Part shown: in pieces, positions 1 to 7,594 of the stretch
Numbering within the stretch: the first letter of the stretch is position 1
Layout: each line of letters begins with the position of its first letter
DNA from: Tannerella sp.
GTDB taxonomy: Bacteria > Bacteroidota > Bacteroidia > Bacteroidales > Tannerellaceae
Reading direction: 5' to 3'
Length of the DNA stretch: 13,198 nucleotides
Assembly: GCA_031275525.1 (NCBI GenBank)
Contig: JAISOP010000038.1
Coordinates: 1-13,198, forward strand
The notes under the pieces: model-generated
The model's database searches: none
Told to the model about the DNA's origin: nothing
The model's input: the letters and a program-made list of their open reading frames with translations, nothing else
Made by a program: the position numbers and the translations under genes

Positions 1-87
1 CGCGGCTTTCAATTTCATCACCGCGGCTATGACCACGGAATGTCGGGCTATTGCGCCGCATTTCACTGTATAAATCCTTTTTTCCAT
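1..87 (-). CDS. possible 5' end of a leftward gene, unrecognised (partial)
   Basis: Reading leftward from an ATG at 87-85, 29 codons stay open to the window edge (begins MEKRIYTVKCG; ends MKLKAA). A good -7 box (TATCTTTG, minus strand, 99-92) lies only four bases before this ATG, so the transcript would start at or just inside the ATG. The gene would then be leaderless, or its true start is further downstream, for example the in-frame ATG at 18-16. I do not recognise the product. The promoter makes leftward transcription plausible; the exact start is uncertain and the frame is short enough to be open by chance. Confidence 0.3.
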   Translation of the reverse strand, partial: MEKRIYTVKCGAIARHSVVIAAVMKLKAA

Positions 88-91
88 CGTG

Positions 92-99
92 CAAAGATA
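92..99 (-). promoter_or_regulatory. leftward Bacteroidota -7 element TATCTTTG
   Basis: On the minus strand this reads TATCTTTGCACG, an exact match to the Bacteroidota primary-sigma -7 consensus TAnnTTTG. The -33 region 19-21 bases further upstream has no clear TTG. A perfect 13-base dyad (CATTCA-A-TGAATG, 134-146) sits upstream of it and could be an operator, but that is inference. Confidence 0.45.
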
Positions 100-155
100 G
101 CGATTTTTGGATAAAGGAGTGTATCACATGGGGCATTCAATGAATGCGTCCGCTC

Positions 156-183
156 AATCATTAATCATTAATAATTAATAATT
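156..183. repeat. 7-bp tandem repeat, four units (AATCATT x2, AATAATT x2)
   Basis: Four consecutive 7-bp units: AATCATT at 156-162 and 163-169, then AATAATT at 170-176 and 177-183. It lies between the leftward promoter and the ROK gene. Its words (AATCATT, or AATGATT on the other strand) resemble the 8-bp repeats seen at 7234, 10220 and 13101. The rest of the 88-301 gap holds a short dyad (CCGTT...AACGG near 199-213) and promoter-like elements, and no gene that I can support. Confidence 0.8.
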
Positions 184-218
184 AACCTTCCAATTTCCCG
201 TTTCGCCGAACGGTCATA

Positions 219-249
219 TTGCATGATTGGCGGAAATACGTTTTCTTTG
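219..249 (+). promoter_or_regulatory. candidate promoter for the ROK/TPR/barrel cluster
   Basis: TTG at 219-221, a 20-base spacer, then TTTCTTTG at 242-249. This fits the Bacteroidota TTTG-N19-21-TAnnTTTG layout except for T in place of A at the second -7 position. It would give a leader of about 45 bases before the ATG at 302. Confidence 0.4.
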
Positions 250-301
250 TTCCCTTAAAATGTAAACTATCGTATAATTAAACAGTAGAGGAACAGTGAT
301 T

Positions 302-1270
302 ATGGAGAAACCGTATGTTATCGGAATAGACGTAGGCGGTCAGAGCACGAAGTTCGGCATCGTGGACGCAAGAGGAACCATTATGCAGAGCGGTTGCATT
401 GAAAAGACCGGCCAGTATGAAGAGGTAAACGACTATGTGTCCGTTTTGGCGAAGGCATTGCAGGAGATTACCGGCAAGGTGGGCGGCAAGGAGCAAATCA
501 GAGGCATCGGCATCGGCGCTCCCAACGGCAATTATTTTACGGGACACATCGACTTTGCGGCGAATTTGCCGTGGAAAGGCCGGATCCCCCTGGCACAATT
601 GATTACGGACCAAATCGGTATCCCGGTGACGCTGACGAACGATGCCAACGCAGCTGCCGTGGGCGAGATGACCTACGGCGCGGCCAGGGGTATGAAAGAT
701 TTTATCGTGATTACGCTGGGCACGGGCGTGGGCAGCGGTATTGTCATCGGCGGAAACCTGGTGTATGGCCATGACGGTTTTGCCGGCGAACTGGGACACA
801 CGATTGTCCGCCCCAACGGACGTTCCTGCGGCTGCGGGCGCCGGGGGTGTCTGGAAGCCTATACCTCGGCCTCGGGCGTCGCCCGCACAGCACGCAAACG
901 GTTGATTACGCACACGGACTACAGCCTGCTGCGCGAACTGGACCCGGAAACGATTACCTCGAAAGACGTTTACGAGGCTGCTATGAAGGGAGACCGCCTC
1001 TCGGTCGATATTTTTGAAAGGACGGGGCGGATGCTGGGCGAGGCTTTTGCCGATTTCATCGCCTTCTCCAGTCCCGAAGCCATCATCCTGTTCGGCGGCC
1101 TGACGAAAGCCGGCGAGTTGATTATGAATCCCATCCGGCGTTCGATGGAGGAAAACGTCCTGAAGGTGTTCAAAGGCAAGACGAAACTGCTGTTCTCCGA
1201 ACTGAAGGAAAGCGATGCCGCCATCTTGGGCGCCAGTGCGCTGGGATGGGAAACAAAAAGCAAGGATTAG
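302..1270 (+). CDS. ROK-family sugar kinase (glucokinase-like)
   Basis: A 322-residue ATP-dependent sugar kinase of the ROK family, cytoplasmic and probably phosphorylating glucose or another hexose or amino sugar. The N-terminal phosphate-binding loop is D10-V-G-G-Q-S-T-K, with Gln where many ROK proteins have Thr. N113-D114 of LTNDANAAA supplies the catalytic Asp, and LGTGVGSG (139-146) is the second phosphate loop. The ROK zinc site is complete: E163-L-G-H166 followed by C176-G-C178-G-R-R-G-C183-L-E185. The length is normal for the family. I chose ATG 302 because AGAGG lies 10 bases upstream; the GTG at 296 adds only two codons and sits too close to it. A 51-base gap separates it from the TPR gene, so co-transcription is likely. 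Substrate specificity cannot be read from the sequence. Confidence 0.9.
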   Translation: MEKPYVIGIDVGGQSTKFGIVDARGTIMQSGCIEKTGQYEEVNDYVSVLAKALQEITGKVGGKEQIRGIGIGAPNGNYFTGHIDFAANLPWKGRIPLAQLITDQIGIPVTLTNDANAAAVGEMTYGAARGMKDFIVITLGTGVGSGIVIGGNLVYGHDGFAGELGHTIVRPNGRSCGCGRRGCLEAYTSASGVARTARKRLITHTDYSLLRELDPETITSKDVYEAAMKGDRLSVDIFERTGRMLGEAFADFIAFSSPEAIILFGGLTKAGELIMNPIRRSMEENVLKVFKGKTKLLFSELKESDAAILGASALGWETKSKD

Positions 1271-1321
1271 TGGTTAATAAGGGGTGAGGGTGTGATTGTA
1301 CGTTTAAATTTTGGTGGCGAT

Positions 1322-4321
1322 ATGAAGAAAATACTTGTTTTGTTATGTCTGGCCCTGGGGTGCCAGGGGGCGTTCGGACAGCGTTCCCGGCAGTTTGAGT
1401 CGCCCGAGCGGTTGTTTTTGGAAGGAAAGGATTTTTTTAACCTGAAGAACTACCCCGGCTGCGTTGATAAACTCAGGGCCTTCAGGGAACAGTCCGTCGA
1501 TCGGGATTGGGTACAGGAGGCGGATTACATGCTGGCGTTCATCGCCTTTGAACAGGGACGCAAAGACGCCGGCACGACGCTGGAACAGTATCTGGAGACG
1601 TATCCGGACACGCGCCACCGCAATGAAATCTGTTTCCTGCTCGGCTCCGTTCACTTTGCCGAAGGCGCTTACCAAACGGCGCTCTACTGGCTGAACGAGT
1701 CGGATGTGGACCGGCTCGATCCGGCGCAACGCGAGGATTATATTTTCCGCCTGGCCTATTCGCTCTTGCAACTGGACAACCTGAAAGCGGCGCAACCGCA
1801 GTTCCTCCGCCTCCGGCAAACCGGGACTGCCTACCGCGAGGCGGCGTCCTATTACCTGGCCTACATCGACTATGCGCAGGGAAACCACAAAAATGCCCTG
1901 AACGAATTTACCGAACTGAAGAACCGACCGCTCTACCGCGAACAGAGCCTGTATTACATTACCCAGATTCAATTCCTGCAAAATCAGTACGGTAAGGTCA
2001 TCGTTAGCGGCGAGGAACTGCTGGATACCTATCCGAACAGCAGCAACAATACCGAAATATACCGGGTACTGGGAAATGCCTATTATCATCAGGGTAACCA
2101 GGACAAGGCGCGTACCCTGCTGAGCAAATACGCGGAATCGGCCGAAGCGCCCATGCGGGGCGACCTCTACTTGCTGGGTGTGTGCCACTATAATAAAGAG
2201 GATTACCAAAAGGCCGTCCGGGCATTCTCCGAGACTGTCAAGGAGCAGGATGCGCTGAGCCAGAATGCGTTTTTGTACCTCGGGCAATGTTACCTGAATA
2301 TGGACGACAAGAACAATGCCCGGATGGCGTTTGAATGGGCGGCCACCACCACGTTTGACAAACAGGTGCAGGAAACGGCCCTGTACAATTATGCCCTGCT
2401 GATTCACGAAACCTCGTTTTCCGGTTTCGGCGAGTCGGTGAAGATTTTCGAGGATTTCCTGAACGATTTTCCCGAATCGCGTTACGCGGACAAGGTCAAC
2501 GACCATCTGGTGGAGGTTTACCTGACGACCAAAAACTATGAGGCGGCGTTGACTTCGATGGATAAAATCCACCGGCCGGGTACAAAAATACAGGCCGCCC
2601 GGCAAAACGTGCTCTTCCAGTTGGGTACCCAGGCTTATACCAATCAGGACCCGGAACAGGCCATCGACTATTTCGACCGCGCACTGGCTATGAAGAAACA
2701 GGATGCAAACGCCTACGCCAATTCCTATTTCTGGCGGGGCGAGTCCTACTACCGGCTGAACGACTTTAATCAGGCGGTGTCCGACTTTCGCGCCTACTTG
2801 AATAACACCCGCGACCGTTCGGACGAGATGTATGCGCTGGCATACTACGGCTTGGGATACAGTTATTTCAAACAGCGGCGGTATGAATCGGCGCTCCCGG
2901 CTTTCCGCCAGTATGTGGATTTGGAAAAGAACCTTTCCGCGGCCTCGTATGCCGATGCCTACAACCGGATTGGCGATTGCCAGTTCTATAACCGGCAGTT
3001 TGCCGCGGCGGAAGAAAGCTATTCGAAAGCCGCTTCCCTGCAACCCTCGTCCGGCGACTATGCTCTTTACCAGAGGGGGTTTGTGCTTGGGTTGCAGAAA
3101 GACTACCAGGGAAAAATCGTCATGATGGACCGGCTGATTCGCGAATATCCGGAATCGCCTTACGCCGACGACGCGCTCTTTGAAAAGGGACATTCCTACG
3201 TCCTGCTGGAGAACACCGAAAAGGCGGCGGAAGCCTTTCACCGGCTGATTGAGGATTTTCCGCAGGGTACACTGGCACGCAAAGCCGGCCTCCAGTTGGG
3301 TTTGCTCTATTTCAACAGCAACCGGCCGGAAAGGGCGATCGACGAATACCAAAAGGTCATCTCGCGCTATCCGGGCAGCGAGGAAGCTAAAATCGCTCTC
3401 CAGGACCTGAGATCGGTCTATGTGGATATGAACGATGTTGCTTCGTACGCGGCATACGTCAATTCCCTCGGCGGCAGCGTGCGGTTGGAGGTCAACGAAC
3501 AGGATTCGCTGACGTATTTTGCGGCAGAGAAGTTGTTCTTGCGGGGTGATCATGCCGGCGCCCGCAGGAGTTTGCGGAGTTACTTGAACGACTTCCCGCG
3601 CGGCGCCTTCAATGCGAATGCCCATTACTACCTGGCGCAAATCGCCTTTTCGCAGAAGGAATATACGGAAGCCCTGCAACGCTACGGCGCAGTGCTGGCC
3701 GGCGGAGATACGAAGTTCCGGGAAGACGCGCTGGCGCGGAAAGCGGAAATCGAATATATGGAGAAAGACTATGCGGCGGCGATGAACAGTTTCAAGCAGT
3801 TGCAGCAGATCGCCGAATCGGTCGAGAACCGCGAAGCGGCAAAACTCGGCGTCATGCGTTGCGCACAGTTCACCGGCCGGCAGGCGGAAGCGCTACAGGC
3901 TGCCGATGAACTGCTAAAAAGCGCCAAGCTATCGCCCGAAATTGAAATGGAAGCGCGTTACCTGCGTGCCAAGTCGCACATCGCCCTGAACGAAAAGCAG
4001 AAGGCCGAAGCCGATTTGAGCGTGCTAAGCAAGAACACGCAGACGGTTTACGGTGCCGAAGCCAAGTACCTGCTGGCACAGTCCTACTTCGACCGGGACG
4101 AAACCGGTAAAGCCGAGAAGGAACTCATCGACTTCATCAGCAAGGGAACTACTCACCAGTACTGGCTGGCGCGGGCATTTATCCTCCAGGCGGACGTTTA
4201 CATCCGCAAAGGCGATGAATTCCAAGCACGCCAATACCTGACGAGCCTGCAAAAAAACTACAAAGGCAAGGACGACATCGCCGGCATGATAGAACAGCGA
4301 TTGGGGAAACTAAAACAGTAA
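1322..4321 (+). CDS. large exported tetratricopeptide-repeat protein (999 aa)
   Basis: A 999-residue protein with an N-terminal export signal (MKKILVLLCLALGCQGAFGQ) followed almost entirely by TPR-type helical pairs. Clear repeat cores include AEGAYQTALYWL, KEDYQKAVRAFSE, DPEQAIDYFDRAL, NDFNQAVSDFRAYL, RRYESALPAFRQYV, NTEKAAEAFHRLIEDFP and RPERAIDEYQKVISRYP. The later repeats resemble the TPRs of the BamD/YbgF type (…FPxSxxAxxAxxxLG…). Cleavage after AFG by signal peptidase I looks likely. The Cys in LALGC is a poor lipobox, so a lipoprotein is possible but less likely. ATG 1322 is preferred over the in-frame GTG at 1292, which adds ten residues before the signal peptide. The stop is 8 bases before the barrel gene, so the two are almost certainly one operon. 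A periplasmic scaffold working with that barrel is the natural inference; its exact role is unknown. Confidence 0.88.
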   Translation: MKKILVLLCLALGCQGAFGQRSRQFESPERLFLEGKDFFNLKNYPGCVDKLRAFREQSVDRDWVQEADYMLAFIAFEQGRKDAGTTLEQYLETYPDTRHRNEICFLLGSVHFAEGAYQTALYWLNESDVDRLDPAQREDYIFRLAYSLLQLDNLKAAQPQFLRLRQTGTAYREAASYYLAYIDYAQGNHKNALNEFTELKNRPLYREQSLYYITQIQFLQNQYGKVIVSGEELLDTYPNSSNNTEIYRVLGNAYYHQGNQDKARTLLSKYAESAEAPMRGDLYLLGVCHYNKEDYQKAVRAFSETVKEQDALSQNAFLYLGQCYLNMDDKNNARMAFEWAATTTFDKQVQETALYNYALLIHETSFSGFGESVKIFEDFLNDFPESRYADKVNDHLVEVYLTTKNYEAALTSMDKIHRPGTKIQAARQNVLFQLGTQAYTNQDPEQAIDYFDRALAMKKQDANAYANSYFWRGESYYRLNDFNQAVSDFRAYLNNTRDRSDEMYALAYYGLGYSYFKQRRYESALPAFRQYVDLEKNLSAASYADAYNRIGDCQFYNRQFAAAEESYSKAASLQPSSGDYALYQRGFVLGLQKDYQGKIVMMDRLIREYPESPYADDALFEKGHSYVLLENTEKAAEAFHRLIEDFPQGTLARKAGLQLGLLYFNSNRPERAIDEYQKVISRYPGSEEAKIALQDLRSVYVDMNDVASYAAYVNSLGGSVRLEVNEQDSLTYFAAEKLFLRGDHAGARRSLRSYLNDFPRGAFNANAHYYLAQIAFSQKEYTEALQRYGAVLAGGDTKFREDALARKAEIEYMEKDYAAAMNSFKQLQQIAESVENREAAKLGVMRCAQFTGRQAEALQAADELLKSAKLSPEIEMEARYLRAKSHIALNEKQKAEADLSVLSKNTQTVYGAEAKYLLAQSYFDRDETGKAEKELIDFISKGTTHQYWLARAFILQADVYIRKGDEFQARQYLTSLQKNYKGKDDIAGMIEQRLGKLKQ

Positions 4322-4329
4322 AAAGACTA

Positions 4330-6114
4330 ATGAAAGCAAACAGGATACAGATTTTGACGATCGTCGTATTATTGGGCGTTGCTCTTTCCTCCCGGGCGCA
4401 GGAACCCGACAGCCGGTTGAACCGGGAAATGACGCTGGAACACGAATACGACCCCACCGTACAGGACGCAAGCAAAGTGAACCGCTTGCCCGAGGTGAAA
4501 GACCCGGAAGTGACCAGGCAGTCGATAAACTATTCGCCCTTCACCGTTCCGGCTGACCCGGAGAAGGATTTCACCGTCCTGCCCTCCGGCAGCATCCTCA
4601 CGGAAATCCCCTATAACAGGCGACGCGGCTATTTCCATTTCGGCGGCGGGATGTTCATGAACCTGAACGGAGACGCGGGATACCACATCCTGGACACCGA
4701 CCGGGACCTGCTGAGCCTCTACCTCACCCACCATTCCACCGGCGGGGAGGTGACCTACCTTAACCAAAACAGCGCTCATCCGCAGGAAGGCAAACAGAAA
4801 GCCGTACTGAACGACAACCTGGCCGGCCTCGGCTTCCGGCACCGCTTCACCGGCAGCACCCTGCGCCTGGGAGCGGAGTACGGCTACACGGGATTCAACT
4901 ATTACGGTTGGCCGCTGCTCACTTCCTCGCAGAGGGCGTCTTCCGAATGGCAGGACCCCGACAGTGTGGCAAACCGCACCACCCGGCAGGCCAACCAAAC
5001 CATACGCGGCTATGCGGGTATCCGGTCGAACGAAGATGCCAAAATCGGCTACGCCGTGGACATCGACTGGACGCATTTCTCCCAGAAATACGGGCAGACG
5101 CAGGAGGTGAAAGGGATCAGCGAAGACCGCGTGACGGGACTGTTCGACCTGAACTTCCGCTTCGGGGAAAAGGAACAGCGTGCAGGTATCACCGCCCGGC
5201 TCACCAATTTCAATTACGTCTATCCCTTCGTCCGCATGGATGGATACCGGAATTACCTGGAAGCAACGCTGACGCCCTATTTCCGGATCGACGGCGAGAC
5301 GTGGCACGTGAAACTGGGAGTAAACGCCATGCTGATCACCGGCGATTCGTCACACCTGTTCGTATCGCCCAACATCGCGGCAGAGATGCAAATCGCCAAC
5401 CGGACGGTCTTCTACGTGAATGCCGGCGGCGAAATCAACTCGAACGACGCCGCCGGACTGGCACGCCGGAACCGCTACATGGATTATTTCAATGCCACGC
5501 TACCCTCGCGCACGTGGCTCGACGCAACGGCAGGTATCCGGAGCAGCGTCACGCGCGACTTCTGGCTAAACGTATTTGCCGGATACAAAATCATCGAAAA
5601 CGCCGTATTCTTTGTCCCCTACCGCAACGACCTGTCCGATTTCGGCAACTATAGCACCGCTTTCCAGCCCGACGCGGCCGTCTTTGACGTCGGCGCGGCG
5701 CTGAAGTATTCGTACCGCAGGCAAGTGGACATTTCGCTCAAGGGGGTTTATCACAACGTCTCTTTCAGCAATGGCGACGACGCCGCCCGGACCTTCGGGC
5801 TGCGACCGGAAGAAATGTTACCGTTCGGCTTCCCGGAGGTGGAAATCAATGCCGGCCTCACCGTCAGACCCCTCCAGCCGCTGACACTGGCGTTGGACTA
5901 TTACCTGGGCGCCAATCGCTGTACCTGGCTTCAAGGCGAAGTCGTAGCCATGAACAGCCTCAACGATCTGAACCTGACAGCTTCGTGGAACTTCAACGAC
6001 ACCTTCGGCCTCTACGTCAAGTTAAACAATCTCCTCTCCAGCCGGCAGGAGTTGTGGTATGGCTATCCGATGCAGGGCTTTAACGCCATGGCGGGAATCA
6101 ATATCAATTTTTGA
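4330..6114 (+). CDS. outer-membrane beta-barrel protein (TonB-receptor-like barrel without plug)
   Basis: A 594-residue exported protein. The signal peptide ends at SRA (21-23) before Q24. Residues of about 25-80 form an acidic and proline-rich stretch (LEHEYDPTVQDASKVNRLPEVKDPEV) ahead of the barrel; I see no TonB plug domain. The remainder is alternating amphipathic strands rich in Tyr, Phe and Asn, such as YFHFGGGMFMNLNGDAGYHI. It ends with the pattern typical of TonB-dependent receptor C-termini: LNNLLSSRQELWYGYP, then GININF with a terminal Phe, a usual outer-membrane insertion signal. It follows the TPR gene after 8 bases. Codons are strongly biased to C or G in third position compared with the cytoplasmic TPR gene downstream. 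Whether it transports a substrate, is structural, or helps assemble other surface proteins cannot be decided here. Confidence 0.82.
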   Translation: MKANRIQILTIVVLLGVALSSRAQEPDSRLNREMTLEHEYDPTVQDASKVNRLPEVKDPEVTRQSINYSPFTVPADPEKDFTVLPSGSILTEIPYNRRRGYFHFGGGMFMNLNGDAGYHILDTDRDLLSLYLTHHSTGGEVTYLNQNSAHPQEGKQKAVLNDNLAGLGFRHRFTGSTLRLGAEYGYTGFNYYGWPLLTSSQRASSEWQDPDSVANRTTRQANQTIRGYAGIRSNEDAKIGYAVDIDWTHFSQKYGQTQEVKGISEDRVTGLFDLNFRFGEKEQRAGITARLTNFNYVYPFVRMDGYRNYLEATLTPYFRIDGETWHVKLGVNAMLITGDSSHLFVSPNIAAEMQIANRTVFYVNAGGEINSNDAAGLARRNRYMDYFNATLPSRTWLDATAGIRSSVTRDFWLNVFAGYKIIENAVFFVPYRNDLSDFGNYSTAFQPDAAVFDVGAALKYSYRRQVDISLKGVYHNVSFSNGDDAARTFGLRPEEMLPFGFPEVEINAGLTVRPLQPLTLALDYYLGANRCTWLQGEVVAMNSLNDLNLTASWNFNDTFGLYVKLNNLLSSRQELWYGYPMQGFNAMAGININF

Positions 6115-6157
6115 AAGAAAGGTTGCGAGCCTATTCCCGTTGTGCATACATCAGAAG

Positions 6158-6165
6158 TATTTTTG
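6158..6165 (+). promoter_or_regulatory. candidate -7 element for galE (TATTTTTG)
   Basis: TATTTTTG matches TAnnTTTG. A TTG at 6140-6142 is the nearest -33 candidate, but its 15-base spacer is short. The leader would be about 50 bases to the ATG at 6224. No terminator is visible between the barrel gene and this point, so read-through into galE is also possible. Confidence 0.35.
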
Positions 6166-6223
6166 AAACCGGCGAACTGCGGCAACATTCAGTATGTGCA
6201 AATCAATCATTATAAATAAGAAT

Positions 6224-7258
6224 ATGGGAAAAAGAATTTTAGTCACCGGAGGTACGGGATACATCGGTTCGCACACGGTGGTCGAACTGCAAAAAGCAGG
6301 ATATGAAGTTGTCATAGTGGACAATCTATCCAATTCGAACATTGGCGTACTGGACGGGATTGTGCGCATCACGGGCATCCGTCCCTCGTTCGAGGAACTG
6401 GACTGCAACGACCGGGCGGGACTGGAAAAGGTGTTTACCTCCTACCCCGGCGTGGAAGGAATTATCCATTTTGCCGCCAGCAAGGCCGTAGGCGAATCGG
6501 TGCAGCAGCCGCTGAAATATTACCGGAACAACCTGGTGACGTTAATCAATCTCCTGGAACTGATGCCTGAATACGGCGTCGAGGGGCTTGTTTTCTCCTC
6601 TTCCTGCACCGTTTACGGCCAGCCGGACATCCTGCCCGTGACCGAAGACGCCCCGGTCAAGCCGGCGCTTTCGCCTTACGGAAACACCAAGCAAATCTGC
6701 GAAGAAATCATTCGCGACACGATTCATGCCGGAGCGCCCTTCAAAAGCATTCTCCTGCGCTATTTCAACCCGATTGGCGCCCATCCGAGTGCGGAAATTG
6801 GCGAGTTACCCCTTGGCATACCGCAAAACCTGGTTCCGTTCCTTACCCAGACGGCTACCGGTATCCGTCCCGAACTGAGCGTTTTCGGCGACGACTACGA
6901 CACGCCGGACGGCTCCTGCATCCGCGACTACATTAACGTCGTTGATTTGGCCGGGGCACACGTGGTTGCGATGAACCGGATACTGGAAGGACGGTCGGAC
7001 GAACCGGCCGAAGTGTTTAACCTGGGAACCGGCCGCGGCGTATCGGTACTCGAGTTGATTCGCGCCTTTGAGAAGGGCACGGGTATCCGTGTGCCATACA
7101 AAATCGTCGGCCGACGCGAGGGAGATATTGAAAAAGTCTGGGCAGACCCGAAACGCGCCAACGAAATATTGGGCTGGACGGCCCGGGAATCGCTCGAAGA
7201 TACGCTTGTCTCGGCCTGGAAATGGCAGCAGAAATTCAAAGATTCAAAAATTCAATGA
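6224..7258 (+). CDS. galE: UDP-glucose 4-epimerase
   Basis: A 344-residue NAD-dependent epimerase of the extended short-chain dehydrogenase family. It interconverts UDP-glucose and UDP-galactose and so supplies galactose for surface polysaccharides and for the Leloir pathway. The Rossmann motif GGTGYIG is at 9-15. The catalytic set is present: SSSCTVYG (125-132, with the Ser/Thr pair) and Y152-G-N-T-K156. RYFNPIGAHPS and the later SCIRDYINVVDLA are typical GalE segments. ATG 6224 gives the usual N-terminus MGKRILVTGGTG; the in-frame ATG at 6194 adds ten residues not seen in the family. The last codons (KFKDSKIQ) and the TGA stop are made of 8-bp ATTCAAAG-type repeats, so the natural C-terminus may have been altered by that repeat. 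Confidence 0.95.
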   Translation: MGKRILVTGGTGYIGSHTVVELQKAGYEVVIVDNLSNSNIGVLDGIVRITGIRPSFEELDCNDRAGLEKVFTSYPGVEGIIHFAASKAVGESVQQPLKYYRNNLVTLINLLELMPEYGVEGLVFSSSCTVYGQPDILPVTEDAPVKPALSPYGNTKQICEEIIRDTIHAGAPFKSILLRYFNPIGAHPSAEIGELPLGIPQNLVPFLTQTATGIRPELSVFGDDYDTPDGSCIRDYINVVDLAGAHVVAMNRILEGRSDEPAEVFNLGTGRGVSVLELIRAFEKGTGIRVPYKIVGRREGDIEKVWADPKRANEILGWTARESLEDTLVSAWKWQQKFKDSKIQ

Positions 7259-7265
7259 TTCGTCG
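7234..7265 (+). repeat. 8-bp tandem repeat, four units, over the galE stop
   Basis: Four consecutive 8-bp units: ATTCAAAG, ATTCAAAA, ATTCAATG, ATTCGTCG. The galE stop TGA (7256-7258) starts inside the third unit. The same four-unit design, including the final ATTCGT, occurs at 10220-10251 over the stop of the metallophosphoesterase gene, and in reverse orientation at 13101-13132. Confidence 0.85.
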
Positions 7266-7428
7266 GGATTCCGGTCGCGTATGTTTTCATGAGCCGATGG
7301 GCTGTGTACCGGACTTCAGCGGATGGTTGCTTGCCGTCGTATTTGTCGTGACGAGTTTCATGGTCTTGCTGTCCATCTTTGAAAAATTCACTATAAATAA
7401 AATAGAGAAAAGGGCGCTTCTTCATTAA
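7255..7428 (+). CDS. possible small single-pass membrane protein
   Basis: An ORF of 57 codons whose ATG overlaps the galE stop (ATGA, 7255-7258). It contains one strongly hydrophobic span (GWLLAVVFVVTSFMVLLSIF) followed by a basic tail (KFTINKIEKRALLH), a plausible membrane anchor with its C-terminus inside. A shorter form from ATG 7297 would have 43 residues. It begins in repeat DNA, no family is recognisable and no ribosome-binding site is visible, so it may be chance. If real, it would be translationally coupled to galE. Confidence 0.3.
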   Translation: MIRRDSGRVCFHEPMGCVPDFSGWLLAVVFVVTSFMVLLSIFEKFTINKIEKRALLH

Positions 7429-7460
7429 AAAGCAGGCACGGCACAGTTAATTAGCGTTAA

Positions 7461-7482
7461 GGGAGATAATTTTATCTATCCC
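7461..7482 (+). terminator. hairpin downstream of galE, weak terminator candidate
   Basis: GATAA-TT-TTATC forms a perfect 5-bp stem that extends by GGGA/TCCC across a two-base bulge. No T-run follows, so intrinsic termination would be weak. It lies just before the promoter of the next gene. Confidence 0.3.
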
Positions 7483-7484
7483 AG

Positions 7485-7516
7485 TTTTCCGATTACAGAA
7501 AAAAACTTTAGCTTTG
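7485..7516 (+). promoter_or_regulatory. promoter of the OmpA/TPR lipoprotein gene
   Basis: TTTT at 7485-7488, a 20-base spacer, then TAGCTTTG at 7509-7516: an exact -7 match (TAnnTTTG) with correct spacing. Transcription should begin near 7521-7524, leaving an AT-rich leader of about 70 bases without Shine-Dalgarno sequence, which is usual in this phylum. Confidence 0.75.
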
Positions 7517-7594
7517 CACGAAAATGGGAAAACAAACTTTATTGCATTAATACAAAGAGAATAAACGAATAATATTAACTAAATTACAGTCATT

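Noticed and set aside
273..278. TATAAT upstream of the ROK gene, like a sigma70 -10 box
   Set aside because: Bacteroidota housekeeping sigma does not use this box, and the TTG at 248 lies at the wrong spacing.
1292..1321. GTG start ten codons upstream for the large TPR protein
   Set aside because: It would place MIVRLNFGGD ahead of an otherwise standard signal peptide.
1343..3679. A 778-codon open frame on the minus strand inside the TPR gene
   Set aside because: It is antisense to a clear signal-peptide and TPR protein, has no recognisable domain and follows from the codon bias of the plus-strand gene.
4369..5307. Long minus-strand frame within the barrel gene, and another frame at 4908-5654 (+)
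   Set aside because: Both are shadows of the GC-rich barrel gene; neither has a signal, motif or plausible start context.
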